From contig JAKAXM010000006.1 of assembly GCA_021816625.1 (NCBI GenBank), forward strand, positions 33,993 through 97,992: DNA of 64,000 bases, given 5' to 3'. Below the pieces are notes generated by a model. The model had not been told where the DNA came from, did not search any database, and was given only the letters and a program-made list of their open reading frames with translations. Source of the stretch: Pseudomonadota bacterium (GTDB lineage: Bacteria; Pseudomonadota; Gammaproteobacteria; Acidiferrobacterales; Acidiferrobacteraceae). Below are positions 39,086-48,285 of this stretch, piece after piece (the stretch's first letter is position 1; the number at the start of each line of letters is the position of its first letter). Made by a program: the position numbers and the translations under genes.

Positions 39086-39940
39086 TCAAGTAAAGCGGCC
39101 GAGGAGACCCTCGAGCTCGTCGATACTATGATAGTCGATGGTGATGCGGCCTGCCCCGGCGCGCCGCGTCTGGATGCGTACACGCGCCCCCAATGTCTCC
39201 GTGAGACGTTGCTCGAGGGCCACGACGTCAGGATCCGCCGGCGCTGGCGAGGCTGGGGCCTGCGGATGGGCGAGGCGCTGGACGCGGGCCTCGGTCTCGC
39301 GCACACTCAGGGCGCGCGCGACGACCTCACGGGCCAACGCGGCCTGGGCATCGGGCGACAGGGCAAGCAGTGCCCGGCCATGCCCCATATCGAGCGCCCC
39401 CTCCTCCAACAAGCGCCGGACCTCGGGGTGCAGACCCAGCAAGCGCAGCAGGTTGCTGACGGCGGCGCGGGACCGCCCGATATGGTTGGCGATCTCCTCA
39501 TGGGTGAGATGAAACTCTTCCTGGAGGCGTTTGAGCGCGCCGGCCTCCTCCATGGGATTTAAGTCTTCGCGTTGGATGTTTTCGATCAAGGCCACGGCCA
39601 TGGCGGCGCGGTCGGGGATCTCGCGGACGATCACGGGGACCTCGGCGAGACCCGCGATCTGGGCGGCTCGCCAGCGCCGCTCGCCGGCCACTATCTCGTA
39701 GTCGGCACCGGCGGTGCGCACGATGATGGGCTGAATGACGCCCTGAGCGCGGATCGACTCCGCCAGCTCGTTTAGGGCCTCGGGCTCCATGCGCGTGCGC
39801 GGCTGATAGCGACCGCGGCGCAGACGCTCGATGGGGAGAGTCTGCACGGCGTTGGCGACCGACGCGGCCACGGGCGTCTCCGGTGTCGTCCCAAATAAGG
39901 CGTCAAGTCCCCGTCCGAGGCGCGGTTTTTTCTCCTTCAT
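39086..39940 (-). CDS. parB: Chromosome partition protein ParB
   Basis: A parS-binding CTPase, 284 residues. The order is N-terminal ParA-stimulating segment 'RLGRGLDALFG', the CTP-binding ParB/Srx domain with GERRWRAA (86-93) and 'ENIQREDLNPMEEA', a helix-turn-helix ('LTHEEIANHIGRSRAAVSNLLRLL') and a C-terminal dimer domain. It overlaps parA (ATGA). Its likely targets, two parS sites, lie inside recF rather than close by. Confidence 0.96.
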   Translation of the reverse strand: MKEKKPRLGRGLDALFGTTPETPVAASVANAVQTLPIERLRRGRYQPRTRMEPEALNELAESIRAQGVIQPIIVRTAGADYEIVAGERRWRAAQIAGLAEVPVIVREIPDRAAMAVALIENIQREDLNPMEEAGALKRLQEEFHLTHEEIANHIGRSRAAVSNLLRLLGLHPEVRRLLEEGALDMGHGRALLALSPDAQAALAREVVARALSVRETEARVQRLAHPQAPASPAPADPDVVALEQRLTETLGARVRIQTRRAGAGRITIDYHSIDELEGLLGRFT

Positions 39941-40716
39941 GTCGGCCGTTCTCCAGCAGCAGGGCCTAGGCGGGCCAAGACCTCGGCAGCCAGGGCGAGG
40001 TAGGCCTGGGCGCCCTTCGAGGCGCGGTCATACTGAATGACGGATATCCCGTGGCTCGGGGCCTCGGCGAGCCGCACGTTCCGCGGGATGATCGTCTGGA
40101 AAAGCTGGTTCCCGAAATGCCGGGAGAGCTGATCCGAGACCTCCAGGGCTAGGCCGTTACGGGGATCGAACATGGTCCGCAACAGGCCCTCGATGGTTAA
40201 GGCGGGATTCAGCTGACCGCGCACACGCTTGACCGTCGCGAGCAAAGCGGTGAGGCCCTCCAGCGCATAATACTCGCATTGCATAGGGATCAGCACTGCG
40301 TCGGCCGCGGTGAGGGCGTTGATCGTGAGCAGACTCAAGGCCGGCGGGCAATCGATGTAGATGAAATCATAGGTCCCGCGCAAGGGCGCGAGCGCGTCGT
40401 GCAGCCGCCGTTCGCGCTGCGGCACCTGCGCGAGCTCGATCTCGGCCCCGGAAAGATCGGCGTCAGCCGCCAGGATGTCGTAACCGCCGGCCAAGGTAAG
40501 CGCGGCCTCAGCCGCCGGGGTGTCGCCCAGCAAGACATCGTAGAGCCCATGGGGCGCGCTGGTGCCGCCACTGCCCATGGTGGCATTCCCTTGGGGATCG
40601 AGATCGATCAAGAGCACGCGCCGGCCGAGCTCGGCCAGGGCGGCGGCGAGATTGATGCTGGTGGTGGTCTTGCCCACCCCGCCTTTCTGGTTGGCGCAGG
40701 CGACGATGCGGGTCAT
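39937..40716 (-). CDS. parA: Chromosome partition ATPase ParA
   Basis: A 259-residue deviant Walker ATPase: KGGVGKTTT at 11-19, 'LLIDLDPQGNATMGSG' (A') and 'YDFIYIDCPPALSLLTINAL' (Walker B). Together with ParB it moves parS-bearing origins. Overlaps rsmG and parB by 4 bp each. Confidence 0.96.
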   Translation of the reverse strand: MTRIVACANQKGGVGKTTTSINLAAALAELGRRVLLIDLDPQGNATMGSGGTSAPHGLYDVLLGDTPAAEAALTLAGGYDILAADADLSGAEIELAQVPQRERRLHDALAPLRGTYDFIYIDCPPALSLLTINALTAADAVLIPMQCEYYALEGLTALLATVKRVRGQLNPALTIEGLLRTMFDPRNGLALEVSDQLSRHFGNQLFQTIIPRNVRLAEAPSHGISVIQYDRASKGAQAYLALAAEVLARLGPAAGERPT

Positions 40717-41381
40717 GGCGCGCGCGCGAGGACCACGAGGTGGCGCTGGGCGGCAAGGCCGGGAATCGCAAGGCCATGGATGTCCGTGACGATGAAGGGC
40801 GCCGCTACGGCAGCGAGCTCCTCGGTCGGCAAGGTCCCTTTCATGGCCACGATACGGCCCTCGGGCGCCAGGAGATGGCCGACGGCGGCCGCGATATCGC
40901 CAAGGCTCGCAAACGCGCGTGCGGCGACGACGTCATAGGGGGCGGCGGGCCGGTGGTCCTCGACGCGTTCGCAGACGATGTTGACGTGAGAGAGCGCAAG
41001 CCGCCCGGCGACTTCGGTCAGGAAGTCGGCCCGTTTGTGCGACCGATCGAGTAGGGTGATGGCACGCGTGGGCTCGAACAGGGCGAGCGGGATGCCCGGC
41101 AGGCCCGCCCCGCTACCGACATCCAGCAAGGCCCCCGGCGGGAGATGGGGCAGGATCGCGAGACTGTCTAGGACGTGACGGGCCACCATCTCGTCGGGAT
41201 CTGAGATGGCGGTGAGATTGAAGACCCGATTCCAGCGCCGCATGGTCTGCAGATAGTCCAGGATCTTGCCCTCGGTGGCGGGGCTGAGCGCAAGTCCGAG
41301 GGCCTGCACCCCGGCGCGCAACCTGAGCGCGGCCTCGTGCCATTGGGTCTGGGTCTGGTCGTCGGCGGTCGTCATGGTCAC
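40713..41381 (-). CDS. rsmG: 16S rRNA (guanine527-N7)-methyltransferase RsmG
   Basis: A 222-residue SAM methyltransferase with motif I '[16 protein letters not shown]', '[12 protein letters not shown]' and '[12 protein letters not shown]' typical of RsmG/GidB. GTG 41381 overlaps the mnmG stop (GTGA); ATG 41375 is an alternative start. Part of the mnmG-rsmG-parA-parB run. Confidence 0.94.
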   Translation of the reverse strand: MTMTTADDQTQTQWHEAALRLRAGVQALGLALSPATEGKILDYLQTMRRWNRVFNLTAISDPDEMVARHVLDSLAILPHLPPGALLDVGSGAGLPGIPLALFEPTRAITLLDRSHKRADFLTEVAGRLALSHVNIVCERVEDHRPAAPYDVVAARAFASLGDIAAAVGHLLAPEGRIVAMKGTLPTEELAAVAAPFIVTDIHGLAIPGLAAQRHLVVLARAP

Positions 41382-43237
41382 GCCCGCAACCGCTTTAGAT
41401 GGACGAGCAACAGCGAGACCGCGGCAGGCGTCACGCCCGGCAGGCGCGCAGCCTGGCCCAGGGTGGCCGGCTTATGCCGGTCGAGCCGCTGACGGACCTC
41501 CACTGATAGACCGCGTATGCCGTGGTAGTCGAGATCCGCCGGCAAGGCCGTCTGCTCGTGGCGGAGGCGCTTGGCGATCTCGTCGCCCTGCCGTGCGATA
41601 TAACCTTCGTACTTCACGGATACCTCGAGCTGGCGGCGCGCGCGGGCGTCGCCAAGCCCCCCTTCCCCGCCGCTCAAGGCCAGTACATCGTCATAGCCGA
41701 CACCGGGACGCTTCAGGAGATCGAGGAGCGAGGTCTCGTGGGTAAGGTCCTGGGACAGCAGGGCCTGCACGCCGGGATCGCCGGGGCGCGCGAAGAGCCC
41801 GCGCAGACGCTGGCGCTCGGCGCTCACCGCCTCGCTGCGCGCCTCGGTAACGCGCCGGCGCGCGGCGCCTATGAGGCCGAGCCGGGCCGCGGCCGCGCCG
41901 AGACGCTCATCGGCGTTGTCCTCGCGCAAAAGCAGGCGGTGCTCGGCGCGCGAGGTGAACATCCGATAGGGTTCGGTCAGGCCCTGGGTGATTAGATCGT
42001 CTACGAGGACACCGATATAGGCCTCGTCCCGCCGCGGCCACCAGGGGTCGTCGCCCGTGACCTTGAGGGCGGCATTGAGGCCGGCGAGCAGCCCTTGGGC
42101 GGCGGCCTCCTCGTAGCCGGTCGTGCCATTGATCTGGCCGGCGAAGAACAGTCCATCAAGGGCCTGGGTCTCGAGCGACGGCCGCAGGTCGCGCGGATCG
42201 AAATAGTCATATTCGATGGCGTAACCGGGACGCGTCAGCACGGCGTTCTGGAGACCGGGGATGGAGCGCACGAGCCGCCATTGGACATCGAAAGGAAGAC
42301 TGGTCGAGATGCCGTTGGGGTAGATCTCGGCGCTCTCCAGCCCTTCGGGCTCGAGAAAGATCTGGTGCGCGGCCTTGTCGGCGAAACGGACCACCTTATC
42401 TTCGAGCGAGGGGCAATACCGGGGGCCGATACCCTCGATCGCTCCGGTGTAGAGCGGGGATCGATCGAGGGCCGCCCGCACGATCGCGTGGGTCTCGGCG
42501 GTGGTCTGGGTGATATGGCAGGCCACCTGACGCGGGCGCGGCGGGGCCTCCAGGGAGAAAAACGGCGCCGGCTCGTCGCCGAATTGGGGGACCAGGGCCG
42601 CGAAATCGATGGTGCGCCCGTCGATACGGGGCGGGGTCCCGGTCTTCAGGCGCCCGACCCGGAACGGCAGGGCGCGCAGACGCGCGGCCAGGGCCTGGGC
42701 AGGGGGCTCACCGGCGCGGCCTGCCGCATGCCGGGTCTCGCCCACATGAATGAGGCCTGCGAGAAAGGTCCCGGTGGTTAATACTACCGCCCGGGCCCGG
42801 ATGACGAGGCCCATCTGCGTCACGACGCCCTGCACGGCGCGGCCGCTGACCACGAGATCGTCGACGGCCTGCTGCAGGATGTGCAGGTGGTCCTGGCCCT
42901 CTAGGATCTTGCGGATGGCCGCCTTATAGAGCGCGCGGTCGGCCTGGACCCGGGTCGCTTGCACGGCCGGGCCCTTGCGGGCGTTCAGGGTGCGACACTG
43001 GATGGCGGCGCAATCGGCGGCATAGCCCATGGCGCCCCCCAGGGCGTCGATCTCGCGCACCAGATGGCCCTTGCCGATGCCCCCTATGGCGGGATTGCAG
43101 GACATCTGGCCCAAGGTCTCGATGTTGTGGGTCAGCAACAGGGTCTTGCGCCCCATGCGCGCGGCGGCGAGCGCGGCCTCCGTACCGGCGTGCCCACCCC
43201 CCACCACTATGACCTCGTAACGCTCTTCGTACTCCAA
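41378..43237 (-). CDS. mnmG: tRNA uridine-5-carboxymethylaminomethyl modification enzyme MnmG
   Basis: An FAD enzyme which, with MnmE, modifies U34 of tRNAs. The 619 residues contain the FAD motif [11 protein letters not shown] (about 12-22), '[24 protein letters not shown]', '[12 protein letters not shown]', '[14 protein letters not shown]' and a C-terminal helical MnmE/tRNA-binding domain. The start is TTG 43237; GGGAGGG lies about 7 bases before it, and there is no downstream ATG before the FAD motif. A TATGAT sequence at 43261-43266 (minus strand) could be the -10. Confidence 0.96.
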   Translation of the reverse strand: MEYEERYEVIVVGGGHAGTEAALAAARMGRKTLLLTHNIETLGQMSCNPAIGGIGKGHLVREIDALGGAMGYAADCAAIQCRTLNARKGPAVQATRVQADRALYKAAIRKILEGQDHLHILQQAVDDLVVSGRAVQGVVTQMGLVIRARAVVLTTGTFLAGLIHVGETRHAAGRAGEPPAQALAARLRALPFRVGRLKTGTPPRIDGRTIDFAALVPQFGDEPAPFFSLEAPPRPRQVACHITQTTAETHAIVRAALDRSPLYTGAIEGIGPRYCPSLEDKVVRFADKAAHQIFLEPEGLESAEIYPNGISTSLPFDVQWRLVRSIPGLQNAVLTRPGYAIEYDYFDPRDLRPSLETQALDGLFFAGQINGTTGYEEAAAQGLLAGLNAALKVTGDDPWWPRRDEAYIGVLVDDLITQGLTEPYRMFTSRAEHRLLLREDNADERLGAAAARLGLIGAARRRVTEARSEAVSAERQRLRGLFARPGDPGVQALLSQDLTHETSLLDLLKRPGVGYDDVLALSGGEGGLGDARARRQLEVSVKYEGYIARQGDEIAKRLRHEQTALPADLDYHGIRGLSVEVRQRLDRHKPATLGQAARLPGVTPAAVSLLLVHLKRLRA

Positions 43238-43318
43238 GCCGAGCCCTCCCGTGCTGGGCCATCATAGCATGACCGGGGCGCGCCGGGGCGCGGACACCCC
43301 GGACCGGGGGTGCGCCCG

Positions 43319-45007
43319 TCAGTAGAGAAAGCGCTGCCAGAGCGGTGCGAAGGCAAGCTCGGGCGTGTTGCCACCGCCGCCAAAGTTGGTCGCGTTCGAC
43401 ACCCCCGGGGAATAATTGATCTTCAGATTGCCCTTCAGGTCATTGGTGCTCGTGTTATCGCCGAGGGTGGAGGTCGAGGTGTTGTTGGTGTTGGCGGTGT
43501 CGATCATGCCGAGGATCGTGCCGGTGCCGGTGGCGGTGAGCGATTCCCCGGCGGCCACGACCCCCGTGAGATCCGAATTACCGTCCACGGTCACGTCGCC
43601 GCCGGTGATGATGCCGGTGGTCGTAGTGCCCGTTCCACAGGCGCTCGCGGTGCCGGTCGCGGTGCCGCTACTGGAACAAAAGTAACCGGTCACCGTACCG
43701 CTCGGCTGGGTCGGGCCACTGGGCGCGGTCTCGGTGCTGGCGTTGATCGCGGGTATGGTGGTGGAGGCCTGGCCCCCCTCGTACACGGTGCCGCCGCCCA
43801 GATAGGGATAGGTCACGCTGCCGCCGCTGATCAAGACGGCGTTGGCGACCGCGCCCGTACCCTCACCGGGGTTCGTGGTGTTGACGCCGTTGGGGCAGAC
43901 ATTGGTGGGTATCACGGCCTGGTTGCAGACGTTAGGCATCTGGCCATAGGCGACGATATCGTTGTTCTTACCAACGTAGACGTTTCCGGTGGCGAGGATA
44001 GTGGCATAGCCCGGCACGGGGTTGGCGCCCGCAGACCCGATGATCTTGGCGGCGGTAGTGACGTCGCCATAAAAGAAGAGGACACCCGGAGTGGGCGTGC
44101 CTGTGATGTCCCAAGCCCCGTTATAGGCGTTCGGGCCGGTAATGCAGCCACCGCCCCCACCGGCGCAGAGGGAATCGTCGCTCGCTGGCAGGGCCGACAG
44201 GAGGACGGTCCCAGCCGGGGTCAAGGCGGGGTCGTTCTGGAAGGTGACCTGTGGCTGGCCGCTTGCGTTGACCGATAAGACCGCATTGGCCTCGTTGGGG
44301 AGGTTGTAGGCATTGATGCTGGGGGAGACGACCGTGCCGGCCGATATATTTTGGGTGCAAGTGGCCGTGGTCCCGCAACTCCCCGCGCTGTCGGTGATCG
44401 TACCGGTGGCCTGGGCGGCGCCTGTCACGCTCGCGCTGCCCTGCAGGCCTAGATTGCCGATGACGGTGAGCGAGCTACTACCGGTATTGATGCTGACATT
44501 GCCGGTCAGGACTTGGCTGCCGTTGATCAGGAAGGCGTAATTCAAGGGCGTAAAGGTGAAGATCGTAGCCGCATGGAGATAAGCGCGGATCGCGGTCGAG
44601 CCGCTCGCGGTCGTTCCCACCGCATCGACCTCGATATCGCCGTTTTGCGCAAAGGTATTGGCGAGCACGGTCGCCGTCATATTGGGTAGGCTGCCGCCGG
44701 CGGGCGAGTAATTGACGATCTGGAGGCCCGCGGGTATGGCGGTGGTGCTGAGACCCGCGGCGTTGCCGCTCGCGCAGGTGCTGCTCGGCGAGCCGCAGAA
44801 TATCTCGTTTAGATATTCTGCCGAAGCGGCGAGGGCGTCTTCGGCGTAGGCGCGGGCCTGCACCCGCGCACCACTCGTGTCCTGTGATTTGGCGGTAGCG
44901 CCCATGTGGCTATAGGCCCCGTAGAGGGAGGCGGCCATGGCCGCGCCGATGGCCAGGATCATGATCAGGGTCGATACGCCGCGCTGTTTTGGGAAGGATG
45001 AGGGCAT
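43319..45007 (-). CDS. Oversized PilX-like minor pilin / pilus-associated protein
   Basis: A 562-residue protein with a class III prepilin-like leader ('SSFPKQRG', then VSTLIMILAIGAAMAASLYGA) and a PilX-like N-terminal helix to about residue 60. The rest is Thr/Ser/Gly/Asn-rich and beta-repeat-like, with short repeats such as 'GNVSINTGSSSLTVIGNLGLQGSASVTG' and 'GGDVTVDGNSDLTGVVAAGESLTATG', suggesting a beta-helix. Typical PilX is about 200 residues, so this is far larger. Several Cys pairs (C-x(6)-C type) occur. It is the last gene of the minor pilin operon; GAGGAGG precedes the ATG. Confidence 0.65.
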   Translation of the reverse strand: MPSSFPKQRGVSTLIMILAIGAAMAASLYGAYSHMGATAKSQDTSGARVQARAYAEDALAASAEYLNEIFCGSPSSTCASGNAAGLSTTAIPAGLQIVNYSPAGGSLPNMTATVLANTFAQNGDIEVDAVGTTASGSTAIRAYLHAATIFTFTPLNYAFLINGSQVLTGNVSINTGSSSLTVIGNLGLQGSASVTGAAQATGTITDSAGSCGTTATCTQNISAGTVVSPSINAYNLPNEANAVLSVNASGQPQVTFQNDPALTPAGTVLLSALPASDDSLCAGGGGGCITGPNAYNGAWDITGTPTPGVLFFYGDVTTAAKIIGSAGANPVPGYATILATGNVYVGKNNDIVAYGQMPNVCNQAVIPTNVCPNGVNTTNPGEGTGAVANAVLISGGSVTYPYLGGGTVYEGGQASTTIPAINASTETAPSGPTQPSGTVTGYFCSSSGTATGTASACGTGTTTTGIITGGDVTVDGNSDLTGVVAAGESLTATGTGTILGMIDTANTNNTSTSTLGDNTSTNDLKGNLKINYSPGVSNATNFGGGGNTPELAFAPLWQRFLY

Positions 45008-45019
45008 GGGGGCCTCCTC

Positions 45020-45739
45020 TTACGGAAGATTGCGAAGACAGACGTTCAGGGGGACCTGATCCGCCAAGTGTCCGTAGAAACCGCCCGTCAGGGTCTTTGG
45101 AATCGGCAGGCTTAGGCTCACCAGGGCATGCAAGACCGGGTTGTTCGGGATTTGCGAGCCACGTAGATCGCAGTTCTGGCCATCCAGGACGGTGATGGGG
45201 GTCGCATTACTGCTGGCCACGCTCGGTAAGATGGTCTCCACGTCCCAGTTGCCGACCTGGTTGAAGGTGCCGGCCGCACAGGACCCGCCGGCCGCCTCCT
45301 GGTAATACACGAGGCGTTCGTTGGTCGGCGCCTGGCCGGCCGGGGGATTGGCGCTCGCGACCACCTGCAGGCCGGCGCAACTCTGGACCGTGCCGCCCAC
45401 CGGGGAGACCCAATACCAGAAAAGACCATTACCCGCAGCGCTGCCCTTGGGGGGTATGGCGACGGGGGTCTCGTTGCCGATCCCCGTGCCCGTGACCAGG
45501 ATTACGGCCGTGTTGAGCTGGGGGTTGGTGAGGCCGTAGCCCGCGTTGGCCATGTTCATGACATCGAAGTCATAATTCACGGCCTCTCCAAGCGTCTGCT
45601 GGCTCACGACGCCCTGATCGACGAGCGATCGCGAGACCGGGACATACAGGATCATGGCGGTGAGCACCAATAGCGCCCCCACGGCCATGGCGACCATGAG
45701 CTCGACTAGGGTAAAGCCGCTATTTCTGGATGGTGACAC
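45020..45739 (-). CDS. pilW: PilW-type minor pilin
   Basis: A 239-residue prepilin: after the short leader VSPSRNSG comes FTLVELMVAMAVGALLVLTAM. A longer C-terminal beta domain follows, as in PilW. The start is taken as GTG 45739 because GGAG lies about 9 bases upstream and the upstream open frame has out-of-family composition; it overlaps pilV by 20 bp. It is in operon with pilV and the PilX-like gene. Confidence 0.75.
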   Translation of the reverse strand: MSPSRNSGFTLVELMVAMAVGALLVLTAMILYVPVSRSLVDQGVVSQQTLGEAVNYDFDVMNMANAGYGLTNPQLNTAVILVTGTGIGNETPVAIPPKGSAAGNGLFWYWVSPVGGTVQSCAGLQVVASANPPAGQAPTNERLVYYQEAAGGSCAAGTFNQVGNWDVETILPSVASSNATPITVLDGQNCDLRGSQIPNNPVLHALVSLSLPIPKTLTGGFYGHLADQVPLNVCLRNLP

Positions 45740-46103
45740 TGCGCGCGACTCCGAAGGTGGACCAGTTCGCAACCGCCGTGAGCTCGGTGACCGGGACGGT
45801 GACGGCCGTCTGGCCGGGGGGTGTCGGCACATTGGCCACCACGCAGCTTACGGTGATCGTAAAGGCAAGGCCCGTAGGGGTGGTCGCCGGTATGGTAGAG
45901 GTGCCATTGGCCGGCGGGCACAGCTGATTGGGCGGACCCTTGTCGAGCAGCGCGAGCGTCGTATTCAAGACATCCTGGCGCTGGCTGTCATAGACGTTCC
46001 CGTCGACCGTGTGCTCGAGACCGAAACCTACGCCGGCTGCGATCAGCAGGAAAATAACGAGCGAGACCAGGGTCTCGATCAGAGTAAAACCCTTAGAAGA
46101 CAT
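45720..46103 (-). CDS. pilV: PilV-type minor pilin
   Basis: A 127-residue prepilin with leader MSSKG and the hydrophobic helix FTLIETLVSLVIFLLIAAGVGF. The globular part is short and contains two cysteines. Its ATG lies within the end of the fimT gene (11-bp overlap). Confidence 0.72.
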   Translation of the reverse strand: MSSKGFTLIETLVSLVIFLLIAAGVGFGLEHTVDGNVYDSQRQDVLNTTLALLDKGPPNQLCPPANGTSTIPATTPTGLAFTITVSCVVANVPTPPGQTAVTVPVTELTAVANWSTFGVARSVTIQK

Positions 46104-46668
46104 AGCTGTCGGTCACGGCGCCGCCCCCGGTCACGCTGGCATTGAAGGTCCACTGCCCGTTGGCGCCGGGGGCGGGCCAGTAACACGGCTGGCCCGAGGC
46201 ACTGGGCGGTGTGGTGGCCGCGAGGAGCGGCGTCCCGAGCGGACTGAAGGCGAGACAGGTAAGCGCGGTTGTGGCCTGACCCGTAATGCTCAGGTGGACG
46301 TTCAGAGGGATGCGGCTCACCCTTACCTGGACGGGACCCGCCGTCGGGCTGGTGTTGCCGGCGCAGCCGCCGTGCGCCCCCGTGCACACGTAGAGGTATT
46401 GCGAGGTCCCCTGGGTGACCACCTGGAGCGACCAGTTACGATAGGGGGTGGTCGATGCCGGGGGCGCGGTCAGGGCCTCGGCCATGACCATCTGAAGGGC
46501 GCTGCGGACTCGCATCTGGGCGACATGGGCGTTATCGGTCCCGAGCCAGGACAGGAGCCCGAGAAAACCCGCGCCGGTCAGGATGGCGATGATGGCGAGG
46601 GTCACGACCAACTCGACCAGGGTCAGGCCGCGCGCGATGCGCGGGGCCAACGGGCGTGACCTTGTCAT
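46093..46668 (-). CDS. fimT: FimT/GspH-type minor pilin
   Basis: A 191-residue prepilin with leader 'MTRSRPLAPRIARG', then LTLVELVVTLAIIAILTGAGF. The C-terminal domain has cysteine pairs as in GspH/FimT pseudopilins. FimT helps DNA uptake in some competent species; whether this one does is unknown. ATG 46668 is preferred because upstream in-frame codons lie inside the preceding gene. Confidence 0.72.
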   Translation of the reverse strand: MTRSRPLAPRIARGLTLVELVVTLAIIAILTGAGFLGLLSWLGTDNAHVAQMRVRSALQMVMAEALTAPPASTTPYRNWSLQVVTQGTSQYLYVCTGAHGGCAGNTSPTAGPVQVRVSRIPLNVHLSITGQATTALTCLAFSPLGTPLLAATTPPSASGQPCYWPAPGANGQWTFNASVTGGGAVTDSYVF

Positions 46669-46669
46669 A

Positions 46670-47164
46670 TCATTGCCAACCCGCCACGATCGTGCCGTTG
46701 GGGAGTTTTTCACAACGGTCGTTCAGGCTGTCGAGATAAAAGACCTCGGTCGTGGGCAGGGCCGATGTCGCCGTGGGCGTGGCGGTCAGCAGGTAACTCG
46801 GGCCGGCAGGCGCTGCTACATTGCAGGCTCCGGGATCCGGATCCTGGATGGCGTAGGTGAAAAGTGGGTTGGGGTTGTTGCCGGGGTTCCAGCCCGGTAT
46901 CGCGTTCGGGGCGAGCGCTGGGTTGCTCGCTGGATAGGCATTATTGTTCTGGTAGTAGCGCTCCATGAGGGTGGAGAGCAAGACCAGGTTGCTTTTGGCG
47001 CGCGCGAGCTTGGCGTCCTTCACATAACTCGAATAGATGGGGATCGCGATGGCCGCGATGATGGCCAGGATGGCGACCACTACCATCACTTCTACGAGAG
47101 TGAACCCTCGCTCACGTATCCGCCCCGCGGTCCCGCGCCGTACCTTCATGTCAGTGGACCCCAT
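46670..47164 (-). CDS. pilE: PilE-type type IV pilin
   Basis: A 164-residue type IVa pilin or minor pilin with a basic leader ending RIRERG, then FTLVEVMVVVAILAIIAAIAIPIYSSYV (class III signal and hydrophobic helix), and a C-terminal domain with a late Cys pair ('GACN' ... 'DRCEK'), the D-region disulfide. Start ATG 47164 or 47149. First gene of the minor pilin operon. Confidence 0.78.
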   Translation of the reverse strand: MGSTDMKVRRGTAGRIRERGFTLVEVMVVVAILAIIAAIAIPIYSSYVKDAKLARAKSNLVLLSTLMERYYQNNNAYPASNPALAPNAIPGWNPGNNPNPLFTYAIQDPDPGACNVAAPAGPSYLLTATPTATSALPTTEVFYLDSLNDRCEKLPNGTIVAGWQ

Positions 47165-47332
47165 GTCATACCGCCATCCTCATTCAATAAGACAGACCCC
47201 CGGGACCTCGAGCCCGGGCGCTGGGATGGTGCGCCCTCGACCATAAAGCGGACTCGATCCAAGAGTTGAGTATAGACCATGGATGGCGATTCGCCCCTTA
47301 CAGCCGAGCTCGCTTGCGGGCAGGCCGGCACG

Positions 47333-47361
47333 TAGGCAGGCCCCGCGGCCGCGGCTATACT
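47333..47361 (+). promoter_or_regulatory. Probable moxR promoter giving a leaderless mRNA
   Basis: TAGGCA (47333-47338), a 17-bp spacer and TATACT (47356-47361). A transcript would start at about 47368, which is the first base of the GTG start codon; no Shine-Dalgarno sequence is present. Confidence 0.45.
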
Positions 47362-47367
47362 CCCGGT

Positions 47368-48285
47368 GTGGATGCCCCTATATCGCCTGCCGCTGCACTT
47401 GCCCCCCTCCAGGAGGCCCTCGAGAAGATCCTGATCGGCAAGAGCACGCCCATCCGGCTGGCTTTGTGCTGTATGCTGGCCGGGGGTCATCTGCTCCTCG
47501 AGGATGTGCCGGGCGTAGGCAAGACGACGCTCGCCTTCGGACTCCAGGCGGTCCTCGGACTGGACTTCAAGCGGGTGCAATTTACGGCCGACCTACTGCC
47601 GGCGGACGTACTGGGGGTGTCGATCTTCGACTCGGAGACCCGCAGCTTTCGGTTTCACAAGGGCCCCATCTTTACCCAGCTGCTGCTGGCCGACGAGATC
47701 AACCGCGCCACCCCCAAAACCCAGAGCGCCCTGCTCGAGGCCCTGGCCGAGGGACAGGTCACGGTGGACGGCGTCCGGCACATCCTACCCCAGCCCTTCG
47801 TGGTCATCGCCACCCAGAACCCGCACCACCAGATAGGGACCTTCCCCTTACCCGAGTCCCAGTTGGATCGGTTTCTGATGCGCCTTACCCTCGGCTATCC
47901 CGACCGGGCAGCAGAACGGGAGATCTTGAGCGGAGGAGACCGCCAGGAATTGGCGCGCCGCCAGGAGGCCTTACTCACACCGGCCGGGCTCATCGCCCTA
48001 CGCGCCGCGACGGGGCGGGTACGCTGCGCTCCGGCCTTGCTTGATTACATCCAGGACCTGCTCGGGGCAAGCCGAGAACGGGCCGATTGGGGCGGCGGCT
48101 TCTCCCCCCGGGCGGGTCTGGCCCTGCGCGACGCCGCGCGCGCCCATGCCCTCTGTGCCGGCCGCGATTACGTACTGCCGGAGGACGTGCGCGCGGTGGC
48201 GGTCGCGGTGCTTGCCCATCGCCTGCCGATGGCGGATGCGGAGCACGAGGTGCGTGGGTTGCTCGGGACGGTGCCCGTGCCATGA
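47368..48285 (+). CDS. MoxR family AAA+ ATPase
   Basis: A 305-residue AAA+ ATPase with Walker A EDVPGVGKTT (about 45-54), Walker B 'LLLADEINRATPKTQSALLEAL' (about 105-126), sensor 1 'FVVIATQNPHHQIGTFPLPESQLDRF' and the C-terminal MoxR lid. MoxR proteins work with DUF58/VWA proteins as chaperones. The start GTG 47368 has no ribosome binding site and sits where transcription probably begins. The stop overlaps the DUF58 start (ATGA). Confidence 0.88.
   Translation: MDAPISPAAALAPLQEALEKILIGKSTPIRLALCCMLAGGHLLLEDVPGVGKTTLAFGLQAVLGLDFKRVQFTADLLPADVLGVSIFDSETRSFRFHKGPIFTQLLLADEINRATPKTQSALLEALAEGQVTVDGVRHILPQPFVVIATQNPHHQIGTFPLPESQLDRFLMRLTLGYPDRAAEREILSGGDRQELARRQEALLTPAGLIALRAATGRVRCAPALLDYIQDLLGASRERADWGGGFSPRAGLALRDAARAHALCAGRDYVLPEDVRAVAVAVLAHRLPMADAEHEVRGLLGTVPVP

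Noticed and set aside
43310..44278. Plus-strand open frame opposite the PilX-like gene
   Set aside because: Gly/Ala/Arg-rich shadow; the minus-strand gene has a prepilin leader, a ribosome binding site and an operon context.
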